Assembly: GCF_001442755.1 (NCBI RefSeq)
Contig: NZ_CP006367.1
Span: forward strand, 2,852,001 to 2,916,000
Reading direction: 5' to 3'
Length of the DNA: 64,000 bases
Source of the DNA: Aureimonas sp. AU20
Lineage (GTDB): Bacteria; Pseudomonadota; Alphaproteobacteria; Rhizobiales; Rhizobiaceae
Shown piece by piece: positions 55,474 through 64,000 of this stretch. Every line of letters begins with the position of its first letter. Positions within the stretch are counted from its first letter, which is position 1. The position numbers were made by a program, and so were the translations under genes. The notes beneath the pieces were generated by a model. That model saw only the letters and a list, made by a program, of their open reading frames with translations. It was not told the origin of the DNA and ran no database searches.

Positions 55474-56058
55474 TCACATGCGGGGGTGGCTGAGCGCCTC
55501 GCGATGCTCCGCCAGCCACTCCGCCACGTCCTCGGCGTTCCGGTCCGGCGGGAAGACGGGGTAGAAGACCTTCACGATCTCGCCATCGCGGGCGATCAGC
55601 GTCAGCCGCTTGAACAGCGTATCGCCGTCAACGTCGAAGACTGGGACGTCCAACATCTCGGCCAGTTCCACGGAGGCGTCGGAGAGAAGCGGGAACGGCA
55701 GATGCAGCCGCTCGGCCGCTTCGCGCTGATAGGCGGTGGTCTGCGTCGAAACCCCGAACACATGCGCAACGCCGAGCCTGTGCATCTCGGCGAAGTGATC
55801 GCGAAAGCCGCAAGCCTGCGGCGTGCAGCCGCGCGCGCCGGGAATCTCGTCCCAGCCGCCCGGCAGGGGCAGGCCCGGGCGCCCGGTCATGGGGTAGAGA
55901 TAAAGAACGGCCAGACCCTTGAGCCGAGCGAGATCGACCTGCCCGCCCGCCGTGGAGGACAAGGCCAGGGACGGCAGCCGCCGCCCGGTCAGATGGGCCG
56001 CGCCGCCGTCGTCCAGCGGCGCTTCGAGCCCTTCCGGCAGAATGGTGAAGTCCGTCAT
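55474..56058 (-). CDS. peroxiredoxin, PrxQ/Bcp-like with a loop insertion
   Basis: The product is 194 aa. The core resembles Bcp/PrxQ: YLYPMTGRPG, then GCTPQACGFRDHF, where the two Cys four residues apart match the peroxidatic and resolving Cys. A stretch of about 14 residues (LPLPGGWDEIPGAR) is inserted between the TGRPG turn and the GCTPQAC site. FPLLSDASVELAEML is the usual later motif. It probably reduces peroxides using thioredoxin. The start is ATG 56058. Converges on the UDG gene with four bases between stops. Confidence 0.83.
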   Translation of the reverse strand: MTDFTILPEGLEAPLDDGGAAHLTGRRLPSLALSSTAGGQVDLARLKGLAVLYLYPMTGRPGLPLPGGWDEIPGARGCTPQACGFRDHFAEMHRLGVAHVFGVSTQTTAYQREAAERLHLPFPLLSDASVELAEMLDVPVFDVDGDTLFKRLTLIARDGEIVKVFYPVFPPDRNAEDVAEWLAEHREALSHPRM

Positions 56059-56147
56059 GTCGCAACCTCCCGAATGCCAAGGCGGCATGCTGGAGCCGAA
56101 CGCCGCGACGCGCAAGGAGGAATGCGCCCTGGTCGGCGCTCAGACGC

Positions 56148-56624
56148 TCAGTCGCGCCCGCCTTCCTTGAGGACGCGCTGCTTCTGGCGGTTCCAGTCGC
56201 GCTCCTTCATCGTCTCGCGCTTGTCGGGCGCGTTCTTGCCCCGCGCGACGGCGAGTTCCAGCTTCGCCCGTCCCTGCTCGTTGAAGTAGATCTTCAACGG
56301 CACGAGCGTCATGCCGTCGCGCTGCACGGCACCGGCGAGCCGGTTGCGCTGGGCGGCGTGGACGAGGATCTTCCGGCGCCGCTTCGGCTCGTGGTTGAAG
56401 CGGTTGGCCTGGAGATATTCCGGCACGTTGGAATTGATGAGCCAGATCTCCCCGCCCTCCTCCGTGGCGTAGGATTCGGCGATCGTCGCCCGGCCCTCGC
56501 GCAGAGATTTGACCTCGGTGCCCGTGAGCACCAAGCCGGCTTCCAGCGTGTCGATGATCTCGTAGTGGAAGCGCGCCTTGCGATTCTCGGCGGCGACATT
56601 GTTTCGAGCCGGCTTCTTGGCCAT
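56148..56624 (-). CDS. smpB: tmRNA-binding protein SmpB
   Basis: The product is 158 aa. It begins with a basic leader and [31 protein letters not shown], the SmpB signature, and continues [20 protein letters not shown]. The basic C-terminal tail that reads the empty A-site is intact. It rescues stalled ribosomes with tmRNA. ATG at 56624. It follows dapA on the same strand by 90 bases. Confidence 0.94.
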   Translation of the reverse strand: MAKKPARNNVAAENRKARFHYEIIDTLEAGLVLTGTEVKSLREGRATIAESYATEEGGEIWLINSNVPEYLQANRFNHEPKRRRKILVHAAQRNRLAGAVQRDGMTLVPLKIYFNEQGRAKLELAVARGKNAPDKRETMKERDWNRQKQRVLKEGGRD

Positions 56625-56714
56625 GGGTCCGTCCGGTTGCGGGACGGGCCAACTTATCTGCCCCGTCCGCTGCTGATGCTGTGACGCCTTAAGTGAGGGC
56701 GACGCCCGCGTTCG

Positions 56715-57599
56715 TCAATTCAGGAGGCCGGCATGGCGCAGCGCAGCGTCGATCGCCGCCTCGGTCGAGGCCTCGATCGGCACCAGCGGCAGGCGCACGA
56801 CGTTGCGGCCTTTGCCGAGCCGCGACAGGGCGTATTTCGTGCCGCACAGACCCGGCTCGATGAAGATCGCCTTATGCAGCGGCATGAGACGGTCCTGGTA
56901 TTCCAGCGCCTTGGCGAAGTCGCCGCTGAGGCACGCATCCTGGAACTCGGCGCACAGGCGCGGCGCGACATTGGCCGTCACCGAGATGCAGCCATGGCCG
57001 CCATGCGCGATATGGCCAAGCGCGGTCGCGTCCTCGCCCGACAGCTGGATGAAGTCCGTCCCGCAGGTGATGCGCTGCTCCGACACACGGTCGAGCTTGG
57101 CGGTGGCGTCCTTGACGCCGACGATATTGGGGAAGTCGTGCGCCAGACGGCCCATCGTTTCCGGCGTCATGTCGATCACCGAGCGGGGCGGAATGTTGTA
57201 GATGACGATGGGCTTCGTCACAGCGCGGGCGATCGCCGCATAGTGTTCGTAGAGGCCGCGCTGGGTCGGCTTGTTGTAGTAGGGCGTCACCACCAGAATG
57301 CCGTCCGCGCCAGCCTCCTCCGCCGAGCGGGCAAGGTCGATCGCCTCGACCGTGTTGTTGGAGCCCGCGCCCGCGATCACCGGCACGCGGCCGGCGGCGG
57401 TCTCGATGCAGAGCTCGACCACGCGCTTGTGTTCGGCATGGGTCAGCGTCGGACTTTCGCCCGTGGTGCCGACGGGAACGAGGCCGTGGGTCCCCTCCGC
57501 GATCTGCCATTCCACGAAGTCGCGAAACGCGCCTTCGTCGACGCTGCCGTCGGCGGCAAAGGGGGTCAAGAGAGCCGTCATCGAGCCCTTGAAGGTCAT
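56715..57599 (-). CDS. dapA: 4-hydroxy-tetrahydrodipicolinate synthase
   Basis: The product is 294 aa. It condenses pyruvate with aspartate semialdehyde for lysine and diaminopimelate. The Schiff-base Lys is K163 in [14 protein letters not shown], with Y134 in [26 protein letters not shown] is the pyruvate-binding region. ATG 57599 is chosen because the 35 residues upstream have no DapA counterpart. The pathway also feeds peptidoglycan. Confidence 0.94.
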   Translation of the reverse strand: MTFKGSMTALLTPFAADGSVDEGAFRDFVEWQIAEGTHGLVPVGTTGESPTLTHAEHKRVVELCIETAAGRVPVIAGAGSNNTVEAIDLARSAEEAGADGILVVTPYYNKPTQRGLYEHYAAIARAVTKPIVIYNIPPRSVIDMTPETMGRLAHDFPNIVGVKDATAKLDRVSEQRITCGTDFIQLSGEDATALGHIAHGGHGCISVTANVAPRLCAEFQDACLSGDFAKALEYQDRLMPLHKAIFIEPGLCGTKYALSRLGKGRNVVRLPLVPIEASTEAAIDAALRHAGLLN

Positions 57600-57914
57600 G
57601 TCGTCACTCCCGGCGACCGAATGAGGAGAAGGTCCGCCGCGCGAAGCGCAAGAGCCGGCAGCTTTCGACCATCCGCGCGGCCACCGGGCGACACTGAAGC
57701 GCACTCGGCCCGCTTACGGACGCGGCACCATAATAAAGCCGCCGAACGGAGACAAGCGACAACGAAGCGGCGAGACACGCCGCGCGTCTCCCTCGCCCGG
57801 CGGCGAGCGATGGCCGCGAGCATGGTTTACGAGTTCTTCATCGCGTTGATGGAAAGTCTGACGAACCGGCGCCTTTCGGGGCGCCTCTGTGATGGCAATG
57901 CAACGGGACGACCC
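57600..57914. other. dapA / lytic transglycosylase divergent region
   Basis: This 315-base gap separates the dapA and transglycosylase starts. I see no RNA gene, repeat or strong promoter motif. In-frame upstream starts for the transglycosylase occur at 57810 and 57822, which would lengthen the N-terminus but not improve the signal peptide. Confidence 0.4.
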
Positions 57915-60110
57915 ATGAGAAACGCGATCCGCGCCAAGGCTCTTCTTCTGCCCGTCGTCATGGCGGCGCTGATGGCCGGTTCGGCGAATGCGGAATCGCT
58001 GCTCGACCGCATCCCGATGCCGAACTTCAAGATGCCGACGCTGGGCCTGGGGCGCGAGCGCCCCGCTCCCGAGCCGACGCCCGAGCGCTTCGGCGCGCCG
58101 CCGCCCTCCGGCAACCCGCTGCTGCGCCAGCCCGCCGCCCCGGCGCCGCGCGCTGCCGCGCCGGCCGACGCGACCGCCTTCACCTCCTCGATCGCAGCCA
58201 TGGGCGCGCGCGTATCTAGCGTCGCGCCCATGCGAGGCGACCTGAAGGACGGGCTCGACGCGACCTGGCGCGACATCCCCCGCGCGTTGGCGATCCGCGA
58301 GGGCATGACACCCGGCTCGCTCGACCGGCATATCCTGTCCTGGGCCATCGCGCTGCGAGGCACGACCGACGTGCCCGCCGCCGAGATCGCCCACACCGCC
58401 ATGGAGCTGCGCGGCTGGCCCGGCATGAAGACCATCCGCGCCAATCTGGAGCGCGCGCTGAACCGCGAGCGGATGCGCGCGCCCGATGTCGTGGCCGCCT
58501 TCGCGCAGGACGCTCCGCAGACTCCGGAAGGCGCCATGGCGCTCGCCCGCGCCTATATCGAACTTGGTCAGGCCGGCAAGGCCAAGGCGCTCGTCGTCCA
58601 GTCCTGGCGTACGGACAAGTTCGACAAGGCGATCGAGACGCAGATGCTCTCGAACTTCGGCGCGCTGCTGACCAGGGCGGACCACAAGGCCCGCATGGAC
58701 ATGCTGCTTTACGGCGACCGCGTTTCGGACGCGCAGCGCGTCGCCTCGCTCGCCAACGCCGAATCGCTGTTCCGCGCCCGCGCCGCCTCCATTCGCGGCG
58801 AATCCAGCGCCGACGCGCTGCTGGCCAAGGTGCCGGCGAACCTGCGGTCAGACCCCAGCTATCTCTTCACCGCCGCCGAGAACCTTCGCAAGAAGGATCG
58901 CATCGCGGAGGCAGCAGCACTGATCGAGCGCGCCCCGCGCGACCGCGCCAGCCTGGTCGACCCCGATGCGTGGTGGAACGAGCGGCGCATCATCTCGCGC
59001 ATGCTTCTGGAGAAGGGCGACCGCAAGGCCGCCTACCGCATCGTCGCCAACCATTCCGCCGAAGGCCAGACCGAGGCGGTCGAGGCCGAGTTCCATTCCG
59101 GCTGGTACGCGCTGCGCTATCTCAACGATCCCGCGACGGCGGCCAAGCATTTCGGCCGCATCCAGCAGATCTCCTCGCGCCCCCTGTCGCAGTCCCGCGC
59201 CTTCTATTGGCTGGGCCGCGCGGCGGAGGCCGGCGGCCCCGGCAGCGCGCGAACCTATTACGAGCAGGCCGCACGCCACGCCGCGACCTTCTACGGCCAG
59301 TTGGCCGCCGCCAAGCTCGGCCGCAATCCCGGCCCGATCGCCTATCCCCGCCCGTCCGACAACGAGCGCCGCACGTTCGAAAGCCGCGAGGCGGTGCGCG
59401 CCATCAAGCGGCTGGAGCAGATCGGCTCGGAAAGCCGGGCCGACGCTTTGTACAAGGCGCTGGCGGACGATCTGACCAGCCCCGGCGAACTTGCCATCCT
59501 ATCCTCCATGGCGGAGCGTCGCGGCGACCATGCGCTGGCGCTCACCGTCGGCAAGACCGCCTATGGGCGCGGCGTCAACGCCCCGGCGCTGGCCTTCCCG
59601 GTCGGCGTCATTCCCGAAAGCGCCAACATCTCGGCCAGCGGCAAGGCGCTCGCCTACGCCATCGCGCGCCAGGAAAGCGCCTTCAACCCGCGCGCCAAGT
59701 CCCCGGTCGGCGCGCTCGGCCTGCTGCAGGTCATGCCGGCCACGGCCAAGGGTCTCGCCAAGAACGCCGGCCTTCCCTATTCCGAGACGCGGCTCCTCAA
59801 CGACACGTCCTACAACGCGCTTCTGGGCAGCCAGTATCTCGGCCAGCAGATCTCGAATTTCGACGGGTCCTACATCCTGACCTTCGCGGCGTACAATGCC
59901 GGTCCGCGCCGGGCGCGCGAATGGATCGACCGGTTCGGCGATCCGCGCGGCCAGAACATCGACAAGGTCGTGGACTGGATCGAGCTGATCCCCTTCACCG
60001 AAACGCGCAACTACGTGCAGCGCGTGATGGAGAACTATCAGGTCTACAAGATGCGCCTCGGCGCCGGCTTCGACATCGAGCGCGACCTGACGCAGGGTCG
60101 CCGGGGCTGA
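57915..60110 (+). CDS. soluble lytic murein transglycosylase
   Basis: The product is about 731 aa. A signal peptide (AIRAKALLLPVVMAALMAGSANA) leads to the periplasm. After a Pro-rich linker come helical superhelix repeats (about residues 120-560), as in Slt70. The SLT domain holds the catalytic Glu at about residue 587 in AIARQESAFNPRAKSPVGAL, followed by GLLQVMPATAKGLA and FAAYNAGPRRAREW. It cleaves peptidoglycan and forms 1,6-anhydro ends. The next gene on the strand is separated by a terminator. Confidence 0.9.
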   Translation: MRNAIRAKALLLPVVMAALMAGSANAESLLDRIPMPNFKMPTLGLGRERPAPEPTPERFGAPPPSGNPLLRQPAAPAPRAAAPADATAFTSSIAAMGARVSSVAPMRGDLKDGLDATWRDIPRALAIREGMTPGSLDRHILSWAIALRGTTDVPAAEIAHTAMELRGWPGMKTIRANLERALNRERMRAPDVVAAFAQDAPQTPEGAMALARAYIELGQAGKAKALVVQSWRTDKFDKAIETQMLSNFGALLTRADHKARMDMLLYGDRVSDAQRVASLANAESLFRARAASIRGESSADALLAKVPANLRSDPSYLFTAAENLRKKDRIAEAAALIERAPRDRASLVDPDAWWNERRIISRMLLEKGDRKAAYRIVANHSAEGQTEAVEAEFHSGWYALRYLNDPATAAKHFGRIQQISSRPLSQSRAFYWLGRAAEAGGPGSARTYYEQAARHAATFYGQLAAAKLGRNPGPIAYPRPSDNERRTFESREAVRAIKRLEQIGSESRADALYKALADDLTSPGELAILSSMAERRGDHALALTVGKTAYGRGVNAPALAFPVGVIPESANISASGKALAYAIARQESAFNPRAKSPVGALGLLQVMPATAKGLAKNAGLPYSETRLLNDTSYNALLGSQYLGQQISNFDGSYILTFAAYNAGPRRAREWIDRFGDPRGQNIDKVVDWIELIPFTETRNYVQRVMENYQVYKMRLGAGFDIERDLTQGRRG

Positions 60111-60163
60111 TCGCCGGCGATCCGACCGCCCGCACGGGCGAGCCAACGGCCATACGCCTGTTC

Positions 60164-60202
60164 AAAAAAAAGCCCGCCTGCGCAACGTCGCGGGCGGGCT
60201 TT
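60164..60202 (+). terminator. terminator after the lytic transglycosylase
   Basis: An A-run at 60164-60171 leads into stem AAAGCCCGCCTGCG (60169-60182), which pairs with CGCGGGCGGGCTTT (60189-60202) with one G-T pair. Confidence 0.85.
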
Positions 60203-60353
60203 CTCGTGTGGGGAAAGGCTTTTGCAGGGCCGCCCGATCACCCTTCATGGCGAAAAAGTGTTCCCATGACCGGATCACGGCCTAGATCTGATAGCGGTCG
60301 CGCCGATCCTCCGGGCGCGGCATCGCTTTTCTCGCCCATGGAATGCCCTGCCC

Positions 60354-62348
60354 TTGCCCACATCGACCCTCAACAGGCCTGTCTTCTTCACGGCCAGCGC
60401 CATCATCGTCCTGCTTGCCCTGGTGGGCGTCGTTTATCCCGACGATTCCGCCCGCATCTTCTCGGCCGTGCAGGGTTTCGTTCTGGAAACCTTCGGCTGG
60501 TTCTATCTCCTGGCTGTCGGCATTCTGGTCGTCACGGTCCTCTTCCTGGCGGTGAGCCGCTACGGCACGCTGAAGCTCGGGCCGGACGATTCCGAGCCGG
60601 ATTATCCCTATGTTTCCTGGCTCGCCATGCTGTTTGCCGCAGGCATGGGCATCGGCCTCATGTTCTACGCCGTGGCCGAGCCGATCCTGCATTATTCCGT
60701 GCCGCCGGAAGAGGCGCCGGGCAGTTTCGCCGCCGCGCGGCAGGCCATGTCGATCGTCTATTTCCACTGGGGCATCCACGCTTGGGCGATCTATGCCGTG
60801 GTGGGCCTGTCGCTTGCCTATTTCTCGTTTCGCTACAACCTGCCGCTCACGATCCGGGCCGGCTTCTACCCGCTGATCCGCGAGCGCATCTATGGGCCGA
60901 TCGGCCATGCCGTGGACATCTTCGCCATCTGCGGCACTATGTTCGGCATCGCGACCTCGCTCGGCCTCGGCGTTCTGCAGATCAACGCGGGGCTGAACTA
61001 TCTCGTGGGCGTGCCGCAGACGCCCTGGATTCAGGTCGGGCTGATCGCGCTCGTCATGGCGATGGCGACCGCCTCGGTCGTCTCAGGCCTCGACAAGGGC
61101 ATCCGGCGTCTTTCGGAGGGCAATCTCCTCCTCGCCATCGTGCTCATGCTCTTCGTGCTCGTGGTCGGGCCGACGGAGTTCCTGTTCCGCGCCTTCGTCC
61201 AGAACACGGGCACCTATCTTTCCGGCTTCGTGGAGCGCACGTTCAAACTCTATGCCTACGAGCCGAAGAACTGGATCAGCGATTGGACCCTGTTCTACTG
61301 GGCCTGGTGGATTTCCTGGTCGCCCTTCGTCGGCATGTTCATCGCGCGCATCTCGCGCGGGCGCACGGTGCGCGAATTCGTGGTGGGCGTCCTGTTCGTG
61401 CCCTCCGCCTTTACCTTCTTCTGGATGACCGTGTTCGGAAACACGGCGATCTCGCTTGATATGGGGCCGGCCGCCGGGGCGATCGCGCGCGCCGTGGGGG
61501 AGGACATTTCGGTTTCGCTGTTCCAGTTCTTCGAATATCTGCCCTGGACGCTCGTCACCTCGACGCTCAGCTGCGCCCTTGTCGCCGTCTTCTTCGTCAC
61601 CTCGGCCGATTCCGGCTCCATGGTGATCGACACGATTGCAGCCGGCGGCAACTCCAACACGCCGGTCTGGCAGCGCATCTACTGGTGCGCTCTGGAAGGG
61701 CTAGTGGCTGCGGCCCTGCTGCTCGCGGGCGGCCTTGGCGCTTTGCAGACCATGACGCTGATCACCGCCCTACCCTTTGCCTTCATCCTCCTGCTTCTGG
61801 CCTTCGGACTGGTGCGCGGCATGCGGGCGGACATGGCGCGGCTGACCGCCCATCGCGAGGCTCGCCCCGCCATCCGTGCCCGCTCGGCGGGGTGGCAGGC
61901 GCGGCTTGGCGCCATTCTCCACCAGCCGACCAAGCGCGACATTCTCGCCTTCATCGAGCGCACCGCTAGGCCGGCTCTGGAGGAGGTCTGCCGCGAGTTG
62001 AACAAGCGGGGTCTCGACGCCGCTACCGAGCGGGACGAGGACGGCGGCGCGACGCTGACCGTGCGATCCGAGGCAACGCGCAACTTCGTCTACGGCGTCA
62101 ATCCGGCGGCCCGGCCCGCCATGGTCTTCTCCGCCGCCGACGCCTCTCGGCCGGAAGCACGGCGCGAGCAGGTCTGGGCCGCGCGCACGGCTTTCTCCGA
62201 TGGCACACGGGGATACGACGTCGCCGATTTCAGCCGCGACGATCTGATCTCCGACGTGCTGGCGCAGTTCGAACGCTACCGCGTGCTGACGCAGGCGCCG
62301 AGCACCTCGCTCTATACCGGCTCGCCGGACCCGGCGCCGGCCACGTAG
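60354..62348 (+). CDS. BCCT-family transporter (betaine/choline/carnitine type)
   Basis: The product is 664 aa with about twelve membrane helices. BCCT motifs are WLAMLFAAGMGIGLMFYAVAEP and YWAWWISWSPFVGMFIARISRG. After the last helix a cytosolic C-terminal extension of about 180 residues runs to the end, as in the choline transporter BetT of E. coli, where a C-terminal domain senses osmolarity. The start is TTG at 60354; an ATG at 60338 is in another frame. The substrate is likely choline, glycine betaine or a related quaternary amine. No bet genes lie nearby. Confidence 0.87.
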   Translation: MPTSTLNRPVFFTASAIIVLLALVGVVYPDDSARIFSAVQGFVLETFGWFYLLAVGILVVTVLFLAVSRYGTLKLGPDDSEPDYPYVSWLAMLFAAGMGIGLMFYAVAEPILHYSVPPEEAPGSFAAARQAMSIVYFHWGIHAWAIYAVVGLSLAYFSFRYNLPLTIRAGFYPLIRERIYGPIGHAVDIFAICGTMFGIATSLGLGVLQINAGLNYLVGVPQTPWIQVGLIALVMAMATASVVSGLDKGIRRLSEGNLLLAIVLMLFVLVVGPTEFLFRAFVQNTGTYLSGFVERTFKLYAYEPKNWISDWTLFYWAWWISWSPFVGMFIARISRGRTVREFVVGVLFVPSAFTFFWMTVFGNTAISLDMGPAAGAIARAVGEDISVSLFQFFEYLPWTLVTSTLSCALVAVFFVTSADSGSMVIDTIAAGGNSNTPVWQRIYWCALEGLVAAALLLAGGLGALQTMTLITALPFAFILLLLAFGLVRGMRADMARLTAHREARPAIRARSAGWQARLGAILHQPTKRDILAFIERTARPALEEVCRELNKRGLDAATERDEDGGATLTVRSEATRNFVYGVNPAARPAMVFSAADASRPEARREQVWAARTAFSDGTRGYDVADFSRDDLISDVLAQFERYRVLTQAPSTSLYTGSPDPAPAT

Positions 62349-62456
62349 AGCATCTCCCGGCAAAACGAAGACGCTTGGCCGGGCTAAGCGATAGACACCG
62401 GAAACCGAAAGCATCACGGTCGGGAGGGCGGCACGCGCCCTCCCGTCCATGCTCCG
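62349..62456. repeat. weak palindromic intergenic sequence
   Basis: The bases after the BCCT stop contain an imperfect dyad: CCGGC at about 62359-62363 with GCCGG about 20 bases on, and an AGAGCATCTCCCGG start that resembles degenerate rhizobial intergenic mosaic elements. The pattern is not strong enough to name. No terminator with a clean T-run is seen for either converging gene. Confidence 0.3.
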
Positions 62457-64000
62457 TCAGAGCGTCACGCCATGGAGCGTGGTGAGGACCTGCCTCGTCT
62501 GTTCGCATTCCGCGATCTTTCGCTCCTCGCTCCAGCCCAAGACCTCGGCGGCGACATCCGCCAAACGCGCGAGCAGGTCGCCCGTCACCTCGCCCCGAAC
62601 GGCCAGCGTCGTGCGACGCAGGACGAGATCGGTGAGATGCAGCACGCCCTCATGGCGCAGGAGATAGTCGAGCTCGGACAGGCTGTAGCTATCCGCCTCC
62701 GGTAGGCGATCGGCATCGCTCCACCGGCCGCGATGCGTGGCAATGGCGAGCGCCGTGGTTCCGTAGCGCGACAGGAGTTGGTCGATGCGCGCGGGCGCTA
62801 GCCCGGTTTCCCCGGCCGCGCGGACGATGAAGGCGTCGCGCGCCATGGCGTCGGCCGGAAAGTCGCGGCCGCCGCCGATCGGCAGATGCTGCGTGGAAAC
62901 GCGGCGGCTGCGGCCAAGCCGGCCGAGGATCGTGTCGGCCACTTCCTCCGCGAAGCCCCGGAAGGTCGTCCATTTGCCACCGACCAGCGAGATGATGGGA
63001 AAGCCGCGCCCCTCGGCCGGCTCGATCACCGGCGCGGAATGATCGCGGCTGATAAGGCCGGGATTGGACGCGTCGGAGGCCGGCAGCGGCCGGATGCCGC
63101 TATAGGTGTAGACGATCTGGCCGCGATCGAAAGAAAGGCCCGGCAACAGACTGCGCAGGCTGTCGAGGAAGTAGTCGATCTCCTCCGCCTCGCAGCGGAC
63201 CTCGTCCGGGTTGGCGGCCTTAATGTCGGTCGAGCCGACCAGCGCCCGGCCGAGATAGTCGAACACGAGGCAGATGCGCCCATCGTCCGCCTCGAAATAG
63301 ATCATCCGTCCCGCAAGTTGGCGCAGGAGTTCGGGATGGTCGAGCAGGATATGGGAGCCCTTGGTGCCGCCGATCAGCTTCGAGGGCGCGCCGAGCGATG
63401 CGTTCACATGATCGATCCAGGGACCGGCCGCATTGACGGTGATGCGGGGCCGGACGGACAGCCGCCGCCCGTCCGGCGCGCGGAAGGCGACGCTCGAGTC
63501 TTCCGCGCCGATCAGCTCCGTGCCATTGGCCGCCGCCGAGCGGGGCGAGGCGCGCAGGCCGTCCTCCACCAGTTCGAGCACGAGGCGCTCGGGCCGGGCG
63601 ATCTTGGCGTCGTAGTAGAGGCCGGTCGCCTTGATGGCGGGCGTCAGCATCGGCATATCGCGCAGCGACTTGGCCCGGCCGGAAAGCGTGTGGCGCGGCA
63701 TGACGCGGTGGCGCGCGCCGTAAAAGTCGTAAAGCGCTAGCCCGATCTTGACGAGAACAGCGCCCCGGCTGCGCGGCGCGGTGGTGGAGCCCAGCAGCGT
63801 GCGCAGCGCTGCGCCGATCCCCTTGGTCCAGGAAAAGGCGGGGATGATCGTCGGCAACGGCTCGACGCAGTGGGGCGCGTTGCGCAGGAGCAGGTTGCGC
63901 TCCAGGGTCGATTGCGCGACGAGGCCGAACTCGCCCGTCTCCAGATATTTCAGCCCGCCATGGATTAGGCGCGAGGGCGCAGCGCTCGTCCCCGACCCGA
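62457..64000 (-). CDS. glpD: glycerol-3-phosphate dehydrogenase, N-terminus cut by window
   Basis: The frame runs from the right window edge to the stop at 62457, about 514 codons. It is an FAD-dependent enzyme oxidising glycerol 3-phosphate to dihydroxyacetone phosphate at the inner membrane. The visible start (SGTSAAPSRLIHGGLKYLETG) is the GlpD motif just after the FAD-binding fold, so the first 40-60 residues lie outside. Later motifs are GLYYDAKIARPERLVLEL, VNAAGPWIDHVN, GSTDIKAANPDEV, YSGIRPLPASDASNPG and LVGGKWTTFRGFAEEVAD, with the C-terminal cap domain. No frameshift is seen. Other glp genes are outside the window. Confidence 0.9.
   Translation of the reverse strand, partial: GSGTSAAPSRLIHGGLKYLETGEFGLVAQSTLERNLLLRNAPHCVEPLPTIIPAFSWTKGIGAALRTLLGSTTAPRSRGAVLVKIGLALYDFYGARHRVMPRHTLSGRAKSLRDMPMLTPAIKATGLYYDAKIARPERLVLELVEDGLRASPRSAAANGTELIGAEDSSVAFRAPDGRRLSVRPRITVNAAGPWIDHVNASLGAPSKLIGGTKGSHILLDHPELLRQLAGRMIYFEADDGRICLVFDYLGRALVGSTDIKAANPDEVRCEAEEIDYFLDSLRSLLPGLSFDRGQIVYTYSGIRPLPASDASNPGLISRDHSAPVIEPAEGRGFPIISLVGGKWTTFRGFAEEVADTILGRLGRSRRVSTQHLPIGGGRDFPADAMARDAFIVRAAGETGLAPARIDQLLSRYGTTALAIATHRGRWSDADRLPEADSYSLSELDYLLRHEGVLHLTDLVLRRTTLAVRGEVTGDLLARLADVAAEVLGWSEERKIAECEQTRQVLTTLHGVTL

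Noticed and set aside
56733-57914. Long + strand frame opposite dapA, joined to the transglycosylase
   Set aside because: The part over dapA is antisense shadow; the transglycosylase signal peptide starts at 57915.

Overview
The window reads as a chromosomal, mostly housekeeping stretch of a GC-rich alphaproteobacterium of the Hyphomicrobiales (Rhizobiales). The evidence is the family-level resemblance of nearly every protein, a RirA-type Rrf2 iron regulator, an ATM1-type exporter, a short Psd/PssA pair, a TIGR02301 protein, and gene orders typical of this group: rpsF-rpsR-DUF2232-rplI-dnaB-alr-radA-cvpA-purF, and dapA/smpB with rpoZ-rsh-pyrE-acpS-lepB-rnc-era-recO. An Aurantimonadaceae-like organism would fit, but that is a guess without a database search. 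I see no tRNA, rRNA, CRISPR array, insertion sequence, prophage or integron.

Layout. 1-2430: ribosomal genes rpsF (cut by the window edge), rpsR and rplI around a DUF2232 membrane protein. 2495-3757: cyclopropane fatty acid synthase. 3908-11161: dnaB, alr, radA, cvpA, purF and a short-chain dehydrogenase, all rightward. 11213-16663: leftward block with a LysM protein, an ATM1-like exporter, psd, pssA and a PNPOx-like protein. 16915-21615: a surface-polysaccharide-like island with a secreted CE2-like esterase, two translationally overlapped acyltransferase-3 membrane proteins and a GT4 glycosyltransferase. 21653-28196: rirA divergent from a complete branched-chain amino acid (or related) ABC transporter, livHMGF plus a small DUF6867-like membrane protein and the binding protein. 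28346-33456: xylulokinase, D-amino-acid aminotransferase, the biotin ECF transporter bioYMN and a LOG-family protein. 33521-40840: RarD, a GFA protein, prolyl aminopeptidase, cysS, two very small proteins, an M42 peptidase, and a divergent YedK/Nudix pair. 40917-46118: three poorly characterised proteins, dihydroorotase, and a tightly overlapped ygfZ-HD hydrolase-tyrosine phosphatase operon. 46101-53943: the leftward recO-era-rnc-lepB-acpS-DUF2062-pyrE-rsh-rpoZ series. 54178-60110: NYN protein, family 5 uracil-DNA glycosylase, peroxiredoxin, smpB, dapA and a lytic transglycosylase. 60354-64000: a BCCT transporter and glpD, which runs off the right edge.

How the genes work together. Most transcription units serve translation (S6, S18, L9, CysS, SmpB), replication and repair (DnaB, RadA, RecO, UDG, YedK), envelope synthesis (Cfa, Psd/PssA, Alr, DapA, lytic transglycosylase, LepB, AcpS), nucleotide synthesis (PurF, PyrC, PyrE) and nutrient uptake (Liv, BioYMN, BCCT). 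Many genes overlap by 1-4 bases (TAATG, ATGA, GTGA, TTGA), and several starts appear to be TTG or GTG.

No obviously novel defence or mobile system is present. The items most worth a second look are: the liv operon with its extra small membrane protein, a sigma-54-like promoter and a perfect hairpin before livK; the acylation/deacylation island; the dihydroorotase with Gln in place of the first metal-binding His; the DRPRR-repeat tail on S6; a stack of perfect hairpins after rpsR; and a small gene at 37736 behind an AT-rich region with a perfect operator-like dyad.
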